From Noviherbaspirillum massiliense JC206 (GTDB taxonomy: Bacteria > Pseudomonadota > Gammaproteobacteria > Burkholderiales > Burkholderiaceae_D), in assembly GCF_000312045.1 (NCBI RefSeq), contig NZ_HE978634.1:489192-553191 (forward strand): a DNA stretch of 64,000 nt, read 5' to 3'. Below, in pieces: positions 34,901 to 43,598 of this stretch; the first letter of the stretch is position 1; each line of letters opens with the position of its first letter. Under the pieces are notes generated by a model. The model worked only from the letters and a program-made list of their open reading frames with translations, did not search any database and was not told where the DNA came from. Position numbers and translations under genes: made by a program.

Positions 34901-35668
34901 CTATTTCAGGAAGGCGTCATAGCCCGTCTTGAGAATCAAGGAGCCCACCACTATCAAAAATAGTTTGCGCACAAAACCGCTGCCATGGCGTACCGCCAGA
35001 TGACTGCCCACCATAGAGCCAGCGATATTAAAAGCCGCCATCAGGATACCCAACTGCCACAGAACATGCCCGCTGTAGCCAAACCACAGCAATGCGGCCA
35101 GGTTGCAAGCCACATTGACTACTTTTGCCACGGCTGACGCGCCAAGGAAATTGAAGCCGAAGAAGCGCACAAACAGAAAGACTAAAAAACTTCCCGTTCC
35201 CGGACCAAAGAAGCCGTCATAAAACCCGATCCCGCCCCCGACAATGACAGCCAAGACTTTTTCCTTCAGTCCGGTATGTACCGGAGCATGCAGGCTACCC
35301 AAGTCCTTCTTCTTCAACGTATACAACGCCACCAGAATCAAAATGAAGGGGAGCAGCTTGCGCATGAAATCCGGCGGAACACGGGTAACGGTATACGCCC
35401 CGAGGAAAGCCAGAACAAAGGCCGCCAAAGCGGCCGGCACAGCCGTACTCCACTCCAGCTTTACCCGGCGCGCCAGTGTCGCGGCAGCAGCACTCGTTCC
35501 CCAAATGCTCGCAAGCTTGTTCGTACCAAATAACGTTGCCGCGGGGACATTCGGCAAGGCGGTAAACAATGCCGGGATCTGGATCAAACCGCCACCACCG
35601 ACAACTGCATCAATCAAGCCGGCTAGAAAAGCTGCCGCGCACAGGACGAGATAATCAACCATGCGCAA
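34901..35668 (-). CDS. TSUP-family (TauE/SafE) membrane transporter
   Basis: 255 residues, about eight membrane segments. FLAGLIDAVVGGGGLIQIPAL and the second repeat VGGGIGFYDGFFGPGTGSFLVFLFV carry the two TSUP motifs. These permeases move sulfite, sulfoacetate or related anions, or act in sulfur export; the substrate here is unknown. The stop lies 9 bp past the second parS site. Confidence 0.9.
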   Translation of the reverse strand: MRMVDYLVLCAAAFLAGLIDAVVGGGGLIQIPALFTALPNVPAATLFGTNKLASIWGTSAAAATLARRVKLEWSTAVPAALAAFVLAFLGAYTVTRVPPDFMRKLLPFILILVALYTLKKKDLGSLHAPVHTGLKEKVLAVIVGGGIGFYDGFFGPGTGSFLVFLFVRFFGFNFLGASAVAKVVNVACNLAALLWFGYSGHVLWQLGILMAAFNIAGSMVGSHLAVRHGSGFVRKLFLIVVGSLILKTGYDAFLK

Positions 35669-35900
35669 CTCCGGCGAACGAACGTTCCCTGATGCGGGTG
35701 GAGAAAAAAATGGAAAGAATCATGCGATAACCTGAACAGAATTGGCGGAAAAACCTTCGGGGAAAGCCCGCCATTTTACCGCGCCAATAGAGCTGCCTGA
35801 TTCCTTGAAGCAAGCAAAGAGTCCGATGCGACATCCGAGAACGGGTGGAGCGCAAGTGGTTAAAATGGCGTCCATACCCGTAAAAAATGAGGAGACAACC

Positions 35901-37076
35901 ATGGCTACCGCTCAAACCCTTTCCCCCTTCAGCTTCAGCACTGTCCCGCACATCCTCTGTGAAGCTGGCGCCGCCAAACGCTTGGGCGAAGAGATCAGGA
36001 TGCGCTTTTCCCAGGTGCGACGCGCACTGATTGTGACCGATGCCGGATTTCTGAAAACGGGTCTGGTTGATGCCCCGGTCGCCAGCCTGCGATCCAATAA
36101 TATCGACGTCAGCATCTTTTCCGGTGTGCTCGCAGACCCACCGGAACAGATCGTGTTACAGGCGGCTGCGGAAGCGCGCAAATATGAAACCGACCTTGTT
36201 ATTGGCTTGGGCGGCGGCAGCTCGATGGACGTTGCGAAACTGATTGCGGTCCTGGCGGGAAGCGGCCAGGACCTGAAATCGATGTACGGCATCGGCAATG
36301 TAAAAGGCAGCCGCTTGCCGTTAGTGCAAGTACCCACTACGGCCGGAACTGGCTCCGAAGTGACACCCATTTCCATCGTCACGACCGGGGAAACCACCAA
36401 GATGGGCGTCGTGTCGCCGCAGCTATACGCCGATTTGGCTGTCCTCGACGCCGAACTGACCCTTGGCTTGCCGCCCAAGGTCACTGCAGCAACCGGCATC
36501 GATGCCATGGTGCACGCCATTGAAAGCTATACCAGCAAGCACAAAAAGAATCCCTTGTCCGACCTGCTAGCGACAAAAGCGCTGGCATTGCTTTCCGAAA
36601 ACCTTGTCGCCGCATGCGAAGACGGCAGAAATCTCGGGGTTCGGCAATCGATGCTGCTTGGCGCAACTCTGGCCGGCCAGGCTTTTGCCAATGCCCCGGT
36701 CGCGGCCGTGCACGCCCTCGCCTACCCGGTTGGCGGGATCTTTCATGTGCCCCACGGCTTGTCGAATTCCCTGGTCCTGCCTCATGTCCTGCGCTTCAAT
36801 GCGTCCCACGCCGCACCTCACTACGCCGAGCTTGCCGAAATCTTGGTGCCGGACGCCACCGGCACGGCAGAGGCACGTACCCATGCGTTCATCGCGAAGC
36901 TTGAGGAAATTGCGGAACGGGTAGGAATCGAAACCCGGTTGCGTGAAGTAGGCATCACCGAAGCCGACATCGACCGGCTCGCGGACGATGCCATGCTGCA
37001 AACCCGACTGCTGACCAATAACCCGCGCGAAGTTACCCGTGAAGATGCCCGTGCGATTTATGCGGCGGCCTGGTAA
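35901..37076 (+). CDS. Iron-containing (group III) alcohol dehydrogenase
   Basis: 391 residues from ATG 35901, with GAGGAGA upstream; an in-frame extension to 35742 lacks a start signal. NAD-binding GLGGGSSMDVAKLIAVLAG, the phosphate loop VPTTAGTGSEVTPISI, and metal ligands in GIDAMVHAIESYTS and HALAYPVGGIFHVPHG (Asp and three His) are present. Reduces or oxidises short alcohols and aldehydes. The physiological substrate is not evident. Single gene, convergent with the liv-type operon. Confidence 0.93.
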   Translation: MATAQTLSPFSFSTVPHILCEAGAAKRLGEEIRMRFSQVRRALIVTDAGFLKTGLVDAPVASLRSNNIDVSIFSGVLADPPEQIVLQAAAEARKYETDLVIGLGGGSSMDVAKLIAVLAGSGQDLKSMYGIGNVKGSRLPLVQVPTTAGTGSEVTPISIVTTGETTKMGVVSPQLYADLAVLDAELTLGLPPKVTAATGIDAMVHAIESYTSKHKKNPLSDLLATKALALLSENLVAACEDGRNLGVRQSMLLGATLAGQAFANAPVAAVHALAYPVGGIFHVPHGLSNSLVLPHVLRFNASHAAPHYAELAEILVPDATGTAEARTHAFIAKLEEIAERVGIETRLREVGITEADIDRLADDAMLQTRLLTNNPREVTREDARAIYAAAW

Positions 37077-37098
37077 GGGGGAATGACTTGCAGAGATT

Positions 37099-37119
37099 CC
37101 CGGGGCACATCGCCCCGGG
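37099..37119. terminator. Hairpin between convergent genes
   Basis: CCCGGGGC (37099-37106) pairs with GCCCCGGG (37112-37119) around an ACATC loop. No T run on either side, so its role as a terminator is uncertain, but it is placed exactly between the two convergent gene ends. Confidence 0.5.
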
Positions 37120-37133
37120 GTTAGATGAACTTC

Positions 37134-38120
37134 TTACTTGGACTGCGCAGCCGGGCGCTTGAACAAAGCCCCGAGCTCGCCTACCAGTCCACGGCGGAAG
37201 GCGAGCACGCAGACGATGAAGATGAAGCCGGTGACAATGGTGACCGACTCCCCGATCGAACGGAACCATTCAATGTGAGTCAAGGCGGCGAGCCAGTTGC
37301 CGAGTTCACCCAGGCGGTTTTCCAGAGCCACGATCACAATGGCGCCGACGATCGGCCCTGCAAGCGTGCCCAGGCCGCCAACCAAGGTCATCAACACGAC
37401 CAGGCCTGACATGGTCCAGTGCACATCGGTCAAGGTTTCAAAGCCCAACACCACTGTTTTGGTGGCGCCAGCCAGACCGGCGAGCGCTGCCGACAGCACA
37501 AACGCCAGCAGCTTGAAGCGGTCGGCGTCATAGCCCAGCGAAACAGCGCGCGGCTCGTTTTCCTTGACCGCTTTCAGAACTTGCCCAAAGGGCGAGTGAA
37601 TGGTGCGCACGATCAAGGCAAAGCCGGCGGTGGCGATCGCCAGCACTACGTAGTACATCATCAAATCGCTGGACAGATCGACCAAGCCCAGTAATTTTCC
37701 TCGCGGCACTCCCTGCAAGCCATCCTCGCCACCGGTGAACGGCGCCTGCAGGCACACGAAATACAGCATCTGCGCTAACGCCAGTGTGATCATGGTGAAA
37801 TAAATTCCCTGCCGCCGGATCGCCAATATCCCCATGACCAATCCGATGGCCGCGCCCGCTGCCGTTCCCAGCAGCATACCCAGCTCAAACGGCAATCCCA
37901 TTGCCTTCAGGCCATAACCGGTCACATAGCCGGCGCCGCCGAAGAACGCAGCGTGACCAAAGGACAGCAAGCCGGTAAAGCCGATCAACAGGTTGAAGGC
38001 GCAGGCAAACAAGGCGAAGCACAGGATCTTCATCAGGAATACCGGATAAAGCACAAACGGTGCAACCAGCGCCAACAGGAAAGCAATGGCGTATCCCAGT
38101 TTCTTGTTCATAAATCCCAC
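37134..38120 (-). CDS. livM: Branched-chain-amino-acid-type ABC permease, LivM
   Basis: 328 residues, multiple membrane segments. LLIGFTGLLSFGHAAFFGGAGYVTGY and IVRTIHSPFGQVLKAVKENEPRAVSLGYD are the LivM signatures. Last gene of the five-gene importer on the minus strand, two bases after livH. Substrate unproven. Confidence 0.9.
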   Translation of the reverse strand: MGFMNKKLGYAIAFLLALVAPFVLYPVFLMKILCFALFACAFNLLIGFTGLLSFGHAAFFGGAGYVTGYGLKAMGLPFELGMLLGTAAGAAIGLVMGILAIRRQGIYFTMITLALAQMLYFVCLQAPFTGGEDGLQGVPRGKLLGLVDLSSDLMMYYVVLAIATAGFALIVRTIHSPFGQVLKAVKENEPRAVSLGYDADRFKLLAFVLSAALAGLAGATKTVVLGFETLTDVHWTMSGLVVLMTLVGGLGTLAGPIVGAIVIVALENRLGELGNWLAALTHIEWFRSIGESVTIVTGFIFIVCVLAFRRGLVGELGALFKRPAAQSK

Positions 38121-38122
38121 CT

Positions 38123-39007
38123 TTACTTTTCCCGGCCAAACAAGCCAGCCGGCCGCAGCATTAACACGATGGCCATGATGACGAATACCACGGTGGCCGA
38201 GGCTTCCGGATAAAACACGCGGGTAAAGCCTTCGATGACGCCCAGTCCCAGTCCGGTAATGATTGCTCCGAGGATCGAGCCCATGCCGCCGATCACGACA
38301 ACGGCAAATACCACGATGATCAGATTCGAGCCCATCAGCGGCGACACCTGCACTACCGGGGCCGCCAGCACTCCGGCAAATGCCGCCAGCGCCACGCCGA
38401 AACCATAGGTGAGCGTCACCATCAGCGGCACATTGATGCCGAAGGCTTCCACCATCTTGGGGTTTTCCGTGCCGGCACGCAGATAGGCACCGAGCTTGGT
38501 CTTTTCAATGACGAACCAGGTTGCGAGACACACCACGAGCGACGCCACTACCACCCAGGCCCGGTACTTCGGCAGGATCATGAAACCCAGGTTGAACGCA
38601 CCGGCCAAGGCTTCCGGCACCGAATACGGTTGCCCGGATACTCCATAGAAGGAGCGGAACAAGCCTTCGAGCATCAGGGTGATGCCAAAGGTCAGCAGCA
38701 AGCCGTACAAATGGTCAAGCTTGTACAACCAGCGCAGCATGCTGCGCTCGATGATGATGCCGAACACCCCGACCAGCAAGGGTGCCAACACCAGCATCAC
38801 CCAGTAATTGATCTCGAAGTAGCTCAGCCCCATCCAGGCGAAAAATGCGCCCATCATATAAAGGGCGCCGTGCGCAAAATTAATAACGTTGAGCAAGCCG
38901 AAAATCACTGCCAGGCCCAGCGACAGCATGGCGTAAAAAGAGCCGTTGACCAGGCCGAGCAACAGCTGACTCAACATCGCTTGCAAAGGGATGCCGAAGA
39001 TTTCCAT
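38123..39007 (-). CDS. livH: Branched-chain-amino-acid-type ABC permease, LivH
   Basis: 294 residues. LGLVNGSFYAMLSLGLAVIFGLLNVINFAHGALYMMGAF and LGAYLRAGTENPKMVEAFGINV are LivH hallmarks. Pairs with LivM as the channel. The coding region begins 124 bp after the binding-protein gene, with a strong hairpin between. Confidence 0.9.
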   Translation of the reverse strand: MEIFGIPLQAMLSQLLLGLVNGSFYAMLSLGLAVIFGLLNVINFAHGALYMMGAFFAWMGLSYFEINYWVMLVLAPLLVGVFGIIIERSMLRWLYKLDHLYGLLLTFGITLMLEGLFRSFYGVSGQPYSVPEALAGAFNLGFMILPKYRAWVVVASLVVCLATWFVIEKTKLGAYLRAGTENPKMVEAFGINVPLMVTLTYGFGVALAAFAGVLAAPVVQVSPLMGSNLIIVVFAVVVIGGMGSILGAIITGLGLGVIEGFTRVFYPEASATVVFVIMAIVLMLRPAGLFGREK

Positions 39008-39054
39008 GGCAGTATGCGAGAAGACTCTCTAGATGAGGGAAGAAAGCGGCCGTC

Positions 39055-39089
39055 GTCCGAACGCATCAGGCAATCCCGCGCGTTCGGAC
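39055..39089 (-). other. Perfect 10-bp hairpin between binding-protein gene and livH
   Basis: GTCCGAACGC (39055-39064) pairs perfectly with GCGTTCGGAC (39080-39089). No T run follows on the minus strand. Likely lowers transcription into livH/livM or protects the binding-protein mRNA, giving more binding protein than permease. Confidence 0.6.
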
Positions 39090-39131
39090 CAACTGCTTTA
39101 AATATTTATAGTTATCGCCTGAAGAACGCGC

Positions 39132-40340
39132 TTACTTCCAGAGCGCACACTTCGATTCCGCCTTCGTAGTGAATGCCTGATCACCCGGGATCGTTTGCAA
39201 GACCTTAAAGTAATCCCATGGGGCTTTGGACTCGGAAGGTTTCTTCACTTCCATCAGGTACATGTCATGCACCATGCGGCCATCCGCCCGGACCACTCCA
39301 TTCTTCGTATAGAAGTCGCTGATCTTGTTCTTCTTCAAGTAAGCCATGACCTTGTCGGCGTCATCCGTACCGGTAGCCTTGACCGCGTTCAAATACTGAG
39401 TCGCTGCCGAGTAATCTGCCGCCTGAAGGCTGGACGGCATCTTCTTCATCTTGTCGAAATAGCGCTTCGACCACTTGCGGCTCTGGTCATCCTGGTCCCA
39501 GTACCAGCTGTCGGTCAGGTACATGCCTTGGGTCAGGTTCAGCCCGAGGGAATGCACATCATTGATGAACATCAGCAGGCCGGCCATGCGCATCGACTTG
39601 TTGATGCCAAACTCGTTGGCAGCCTTGATGGAATTGATGGTATCGCCGCCGGCATTGGCCAGACCCAGGATCTGGGCCTTGGAAGATTGCGCCTGCAGCA
39701 GGAAGGAAGAGAAGTCCGACGCCGACAGCGGATGACGGACGCTGCCCAGCACCTTGCCGCCATTGGCTTTCACCACGGCGGCCGTATCGTTTTCGAGCGA
39801 GGTGCCGAATGCGTAGTCAGCCGTGAGGAAGAACCAGGTCTTGCCGCCCTGCTTCACCACCGCCGAACCGGTGCCCTTGGCGAGTGCTACCGTGTCATAC
39901 GCATAGTGGACGGTATAAGGCGAGCAGTCTTCGTTGGTCAGGCGAGCCGTGCCGGCACCGATCGAAATGAAGGGCTTCTTCTTTTCAGCAGCGATCTTCG
40001 CCATTGACAGGTTGGTGGCGGAATTCGTACCGCCCAACAGCATGTCGACGCCTTCCTGGTCGAACCATTCCCGTGCTTTGGAAGCGGCGATATCCGCCTT
40101 GTTCTGGTGGTCGGCTACGATGAATTCGATCTTCTTGCCGTTGATTGCGCCACCCACGTCGGCAATCGCCATTTTCACCGCTTCTGCTCCGCCCGCGCCG
40201 TCGATATCGGCATACAGGCCGGACATGTCGGTGATCAGGCCGATCTTGATCACGTCGCCCGAGATCTGCGCGTGTGCGGCGCCTGTCAGACCAACCGCTA
40301 CGGCAGTGGAAACGGCAAATGCAATTGCTTTCAATTTCAT
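39132..40340 (-). CDS. Periplasmic binding protein of the liv-type importer
   Basis: 402 residues from ATG 40340-40338 with AAGGAGA upstream; a longer in-frame version lacks a start signal. A Sec signal peptide (MKLKAIAFAVSTAVAVGLTGAAHA) ends near residue 24. The mature part is a type 1 periplasmic fold: IKIGLITDMSGLYADIDGAGG, LLGGTNSATNLSMAKIAAEKKKPF, FFLTADYAFGTSLEND, GGDTINSIKAANEFGI. This group is annotated as branched-chain amino acid binding, but related proteins bind amides, aromatics or other small compounds. Confidence 0.9.
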   Translation of the reverse strand: MKLKAIAFAVSTAVAVGLTGAAHAQISGDVIKIGLITDMSGLYADIDGAGGAEAVKMAIADVGGAINGKKIEFIVADHQNKADIAASKAREWFDQEGVDMLLGGTNSATNLSMAKIAAEKKKPFISIGAGTARLTNEDCSPYTVHYAYDTVALAKGTGSAVVKQGGKTWFFLTADYAFGTSLENDTAAVVKANGGKVLGSVRHPLSASDFSSFLLQAQSSKAQILGLANAGGDTINSIKAANEFGINKSMRMAGLLMFINDVHSLGLNLTQGMYLTDSWYWDQDDQSRKWSKRYFDKMKKMPSSLQAADYSAATQYLNAVKATGTDDADKVMAYLKKNKISDFYTKNGVVRADGRMVHDMYLMEVKKPSESKAPWDYFKVLQTIPGDQAFTTKAESKCALWK

Positions 40341-40392
40341 GACGATCTCCTTTAAGGTGCAATGCGGATCCTTAGGTCTGCACTGCTTTTTG

Positions 40393-41103
40393 TTATACCC
40401 CGAGCAGCGAATGCAGCACGGGCATTTTGTTGCCCAACTCCGATGCAGCAAAGGTTTCGACAATCTGCCCATGCTCCATCACATAAAACCGGTCCGCCAG
40501 GGGGGCGGCAAACCGGAAATTCTGTTCCACCATCACGATGGTATAGCCCTTGGCCTTCAGCGTCGTGATCATGCGCGCCAGCGCCTGCACGATTACCGGC
40601 GCGAGGCCTTCGGAAATCTCGTCGAGCAGCAACAGCTTGGCGCCCGTGCGCAGAATACGCGCCACCGCCAGCATCTGCTGTTCGCCGCCCGACAAACGGG
40701 TACCCTGGCTGGACCGGCGTTCCTCCAGGTTCGGGAACATTTCGTAAATCTCGTCGATCGACATGCCGCGGTCGGTCTTCGATACGAAAGGCGGCAGCAT
40801 CAGGTTCTCTTCCGCCGACAGCGAGGCAAAGATGCCGCGCTCTTCGGGACAATAGCCCACGCCGAGGTGGGCCACCTTGTACGTTGGCAAATGAATGGCT
40901 TCGACCCCATTGATCTTGATCGAACCCTTGCGTGTGCCGGTCAAGCCCATGATGGCGCGCAGGGTCGTCGTGCGACCGGCGCCATTACGGCCGAGGAGCG
41001 TCACCACTTCACCCGGTGCCACCGTCAGATTGACATCATGCAGGATGTGCGATTCGCCATACCAGGCTTGCAGATTCTTGATTTCCAGTGCCGCTGCCAT
41101 CAA
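40393..41103 (-). CDS. livF: Liv-type ABC ATPase LivF
   Basis: 236 residues. Walker A LLGRNGAGRTTTLRAIMG (Arg replaces the usual Lys: GRNGAGRTT), signature LSGGEQQMLAVARIL, Walker B KLLLLDEISEGLAP. The Lys-to-Arg change in Walker A is found in some LivF proteins. Its start overlaps the livG stop by four bases. Confidence 0.9.
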   Translation of the reverse strand: MMAAALEIKNLQAWYGESHILHDVNLTVAPGEVVTLLGRNGAGRTTTLRAIMGLTGTRKGSIKINGVEAIHLPTYKVAHLGVGYCPEERGIFASLSAEENLMLPPFVSKTDRGMSIDEIYEMFPNLEERRSSQGTRLSGGEQQMLAVARILRTGAKLLLLDEISEGLAPVIVQALARMITTLKAKGYTIVMVEQNFRFAAPLADRFYVMEHGQIVETFAASELGNKMPVLHSLLGV

Positions 41104-41870
41104 TGCGCTCCTTCCAGCGCGCCGGTCGTGGTGCCCATGTAGGCTTCCATCACCTGCGGATTGCGCGAGACTTCCTCATAACTGCCTTCAGCCAGGACGG
41201 AGCCCCGCTGCAGGACGGAGATGCGGTCGCAAATACCAGAGACCACGCTCATGTTGTGCTCGACCATCAGGATGGTGCGGCCGGCTGAAACCTTCTTGAT
41301 CAGTTCGGTCACCCGATGCACGTCTTCATGTCCCATGCCCTGGGTCGGCTCATCCAGCAGCATCAGTTCCGGTTCCATCGCCAGCGTGGTGGCAATTTCC
41401 AGGGCGCGCTTTCTGCCATACGGCAAATCAACGGTCATCGTGTCGGCAAACGCCGCCAGATCCACCTGAGCCAGTAATTCCCTGGCGCGTTCATCGAGAG
41501 AAGACAAGGTCCTTTCGCTCTTCCAGAAATGAAACGATGTGCCCAAGGGGCGCTGCAAGCCGATCCGCACGTTTTCCAGCACAGTCATATGCGGAAACAC
41601 TGCTGAAATCTGGAAGGAACGAATGATGCCCTGGCGCGCAATCTGCGCTGGCTGCGCTGCCGTAATGTCGCGCCCATTAAACAGGATCTGCCCGGACGTC
41701 GGCACCAGGAATTTGGTCAGCAGATTGAAGCAAGTCGTCTTGCCCGCGCCATTCGGCCCGATCAAGGCATGGATATGTCCTCGCTGTACCTGCAGGTTGA
41801 CATCATTGACCGCGGTAAACCCTTTGAACTCCTTGGTCAGGTGTCTTGTCTCCAATATCACATCCGCCAT
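41100..41870 (-). CDS. livG: Liv-type ABC ATPase LivG
   Basis: 256 residues. Walker A IGPNGAGKTTCFNLLTKFL, Walker B LMLLDEPTQGMGHEDV, H-loop LMVEHNMSVV. The signature is degenerate, DLPYGRKRALEIATTLA in place of LSGGQ, which is common in LivG. First gene of the operon; the promoter must be in 41871-42089, a 219-bp AT-rich stretch. Confidence 0.9.
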   Translation of the reverse strand: MADVILETRHLTKEFKGFTAVNDVNLQVQRGHIHALIGPNGAGKTTCFNLLTKFLVPTSGQILFNGRDITAAQPAQIARQGIIRSFQISAVFPHMTVLENVRIGLQRPLGTSFHFWKSERTLSSLDERARELLAQVDLAAFADTMTVDLPYGRKRALEIATTLAMEPELMLLDEPTQGMGHEDVHRVTELIKKVSAGRTILMVEHNMSVVSGICDRISVLQRGSVLAEGSYEEVSRNPQVMEAYMGTTTGALEGAH

Positions 41871-42089
41871 GGGCTCTCCATATAGTTATTGCGAACGTAA
41901 AGTCTTGTGCAGGAAAGTTTTACACACTACACAGGACGAAGAGTTGATGGCAACACGGAAAATAGCTGTTTTGCTAAATGTTTATCTTAGATCAATCTTA
42001 ACGCATTTCTTTTAAGCAAGGCGAAAAAGAATATTGATAAAAACCTAAGCAATTCTACTTACTACTCTCCGTGCCCCGCACACAAGCTT

Positions 42090-43400
42090 TCACTCCTCAG
42101 GAATCTGGATCCTGACCTGGCTGACCACGATTCGTGTGCGCACAGACTGCTGGCGCTTGCGTACCGCCCATTCTTCCCGATGCTCGCTGGGCGCGACGAT
42201 CGGGACCTGCAGGCAGACGCTCTGCGTCGGCAAGACTTCCTTCCAGTCCCGAATCAGCTGTCGATACGCCTCCCCTACCGGGCGGATGCTTCGTCCGAGG
42301 TCGTACAGGCCCAGCGGATTCACATGCCCATTGTTTTCGCGCAGCGAGGTATCCCAGTCCACCTGGTCCGTCAGCGAATACCAGGTAAAGCCGACGATAG
42401 GCACGCCGTCATTGCGCACACGCAGTACATTCGCCCACTGCTTGCGCAACCACTTGACCGCTTCATCGCCTTGCGGGCCTTGCGCCGAATTGGTTTCGGT
42501 ATGCATGACCGGCATCCGGTAACGGTCGTGATACTGATGGGTGATGACCGCATAGCCAAAGATCTCTCCCGACCCTTTCAACCTTCCATCTGCCCTTACC
42601 AGATGCTCATTGGTCATGTAATAGTCATTCCCCATGATGCAGTGGTGCTTCAGATTGTTGGCCAGGAAAAAATGGTATTCCTCCCGCGTCATCCCATTGT
42701 CCATCAGGTATTCGTAGACATCCGAATCCACCCGACGGCCATAATTCAAGTCCAGGGAAAGGAATCGCCTCGCATTCATGATTTCCGCCGGCTTGATCGC
42801 ATGCGGATTCTCGGCATGGAAGTATTCCGACGATTCGCTCTGCACGAACAAGGCATCCGGCCTGGCTTGCAGGATACGCTGCATCGACAGGACGTTGGCC
42901 TTGGCCAGGTGCTTGAGCGCAGTCACGAATGTCAGGTCCTCGCGACCCTGTTCGTTCCACCAGCCATACAAGCCGGAGAACAAGGCGCAGATGAACATTT
43001 CATTGACGGGCGTATAAAGCTGCACCCAGGGAAAGCGCCGTGCAAACGCATCGGCATAATCGGAAAACAGTTGCGGGAAATCCGGATTCTGGAAATTCCC
43101 TACCCAGTCCGGCACGCCGAAATGGCACAGGTCGACGATAGGCACAATGTCGCGCCGGTAGAGTTCCTCGAAGGCTTCATCCGCAAACGACCAGTCGTAA
43201 CGGCCGGGGCCCAACCAGGTGCGATGCAGCGGCAAACCATAGCGCAGGAAGCTGATGCCGAGTTCCTCCAGCAATTCGAAATCCTTGCGCCAGTACTGGT
43301 AATGGCCGCACTTCTCCATCTCATCCATGCGCACTGTTCCATGGCAGATGGTCGGATTGCTGTTCTCGATGCCTGTGGCGAAAATAAAGCCGGATACCAT
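42090..43400 (-). CDS. GH1-like beta-glycosidase
   Basis: 436 residues from ATG 43400-43398, with AAGGAGA upstream; an in-frame extension of 48 codons is unlikely. The (beta/alpha)8 pattern of family 1 is seen: FIFATGIENSNPT, YQYWRKDFELLEELGISFLRYGLP, the acid/base Glu in QLYTPVNEMFICALF and the nucleophile Glu in PVMHTETNSAQG. These are variants of the usual NEP and TENG. The C-terminus is rich in Arg, Gln and Val. Cytoplasmic as no signal is visible. Possibly hydrolyses a plant- or host-derived glycoside; substrate unknown. It stands alone between the liv operon and the GMC gene. Confidence 0.8.
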   Translation of the reverse strand: MVSGFIFATGIENSNPTICHGTVRMDEMEKCGHYQYWRKDFELLEELGISFLRYGLPLHRTWLGPGRYDWSFADEAFEELYRRDIVPIVDLCHFGVPDWVGNFQNPDFPQLFSDYADAFARRFPWVQLYTPVNEMFICALFSGLYGWWNEQGREDLTFVTALKHLAKANVLSMQRILQARPDALFVQSESSEYFHAENPHAIKPAEIMNARRFLSLDLNYGRRVDSDVYEYLMDNGMTREEYHFFLANNLKHHCIMGNDYYMTNEHLVRADGRLKGSGEIFGYAVITHQYHDRYRMPVMHTETNSAQGPQGDEAVKWLRKQWANVLRVRNDGVPIVGFTWYSLTDQVDWDTSLRENNGHVNPLGLYDLGRSIRPVGEAYRQLIRDWKEVLPTQSVCLQVPIVAPSEHREEWAVRKRQQSVRTRIVVSQVRIQIPEE

Positions 43401-43598
43401 CGTCGTCTCCTTGCCCCGCGCTGGTGCCGGCGCTAGGCGCGTGACAAGCTTGACACTATCCGTGCGCTGGAGTTTCTGGATGAGAGGCGCCGATGCGCAA
43501 GTGCTGGCATGGCATGCCCCGGGCCAAGAATGAACCGGGTGCAAAGGAAGCAGCGATGATGGAAGATGATCGCCGTGGCAGCGAGCGTCAGCCCATGT

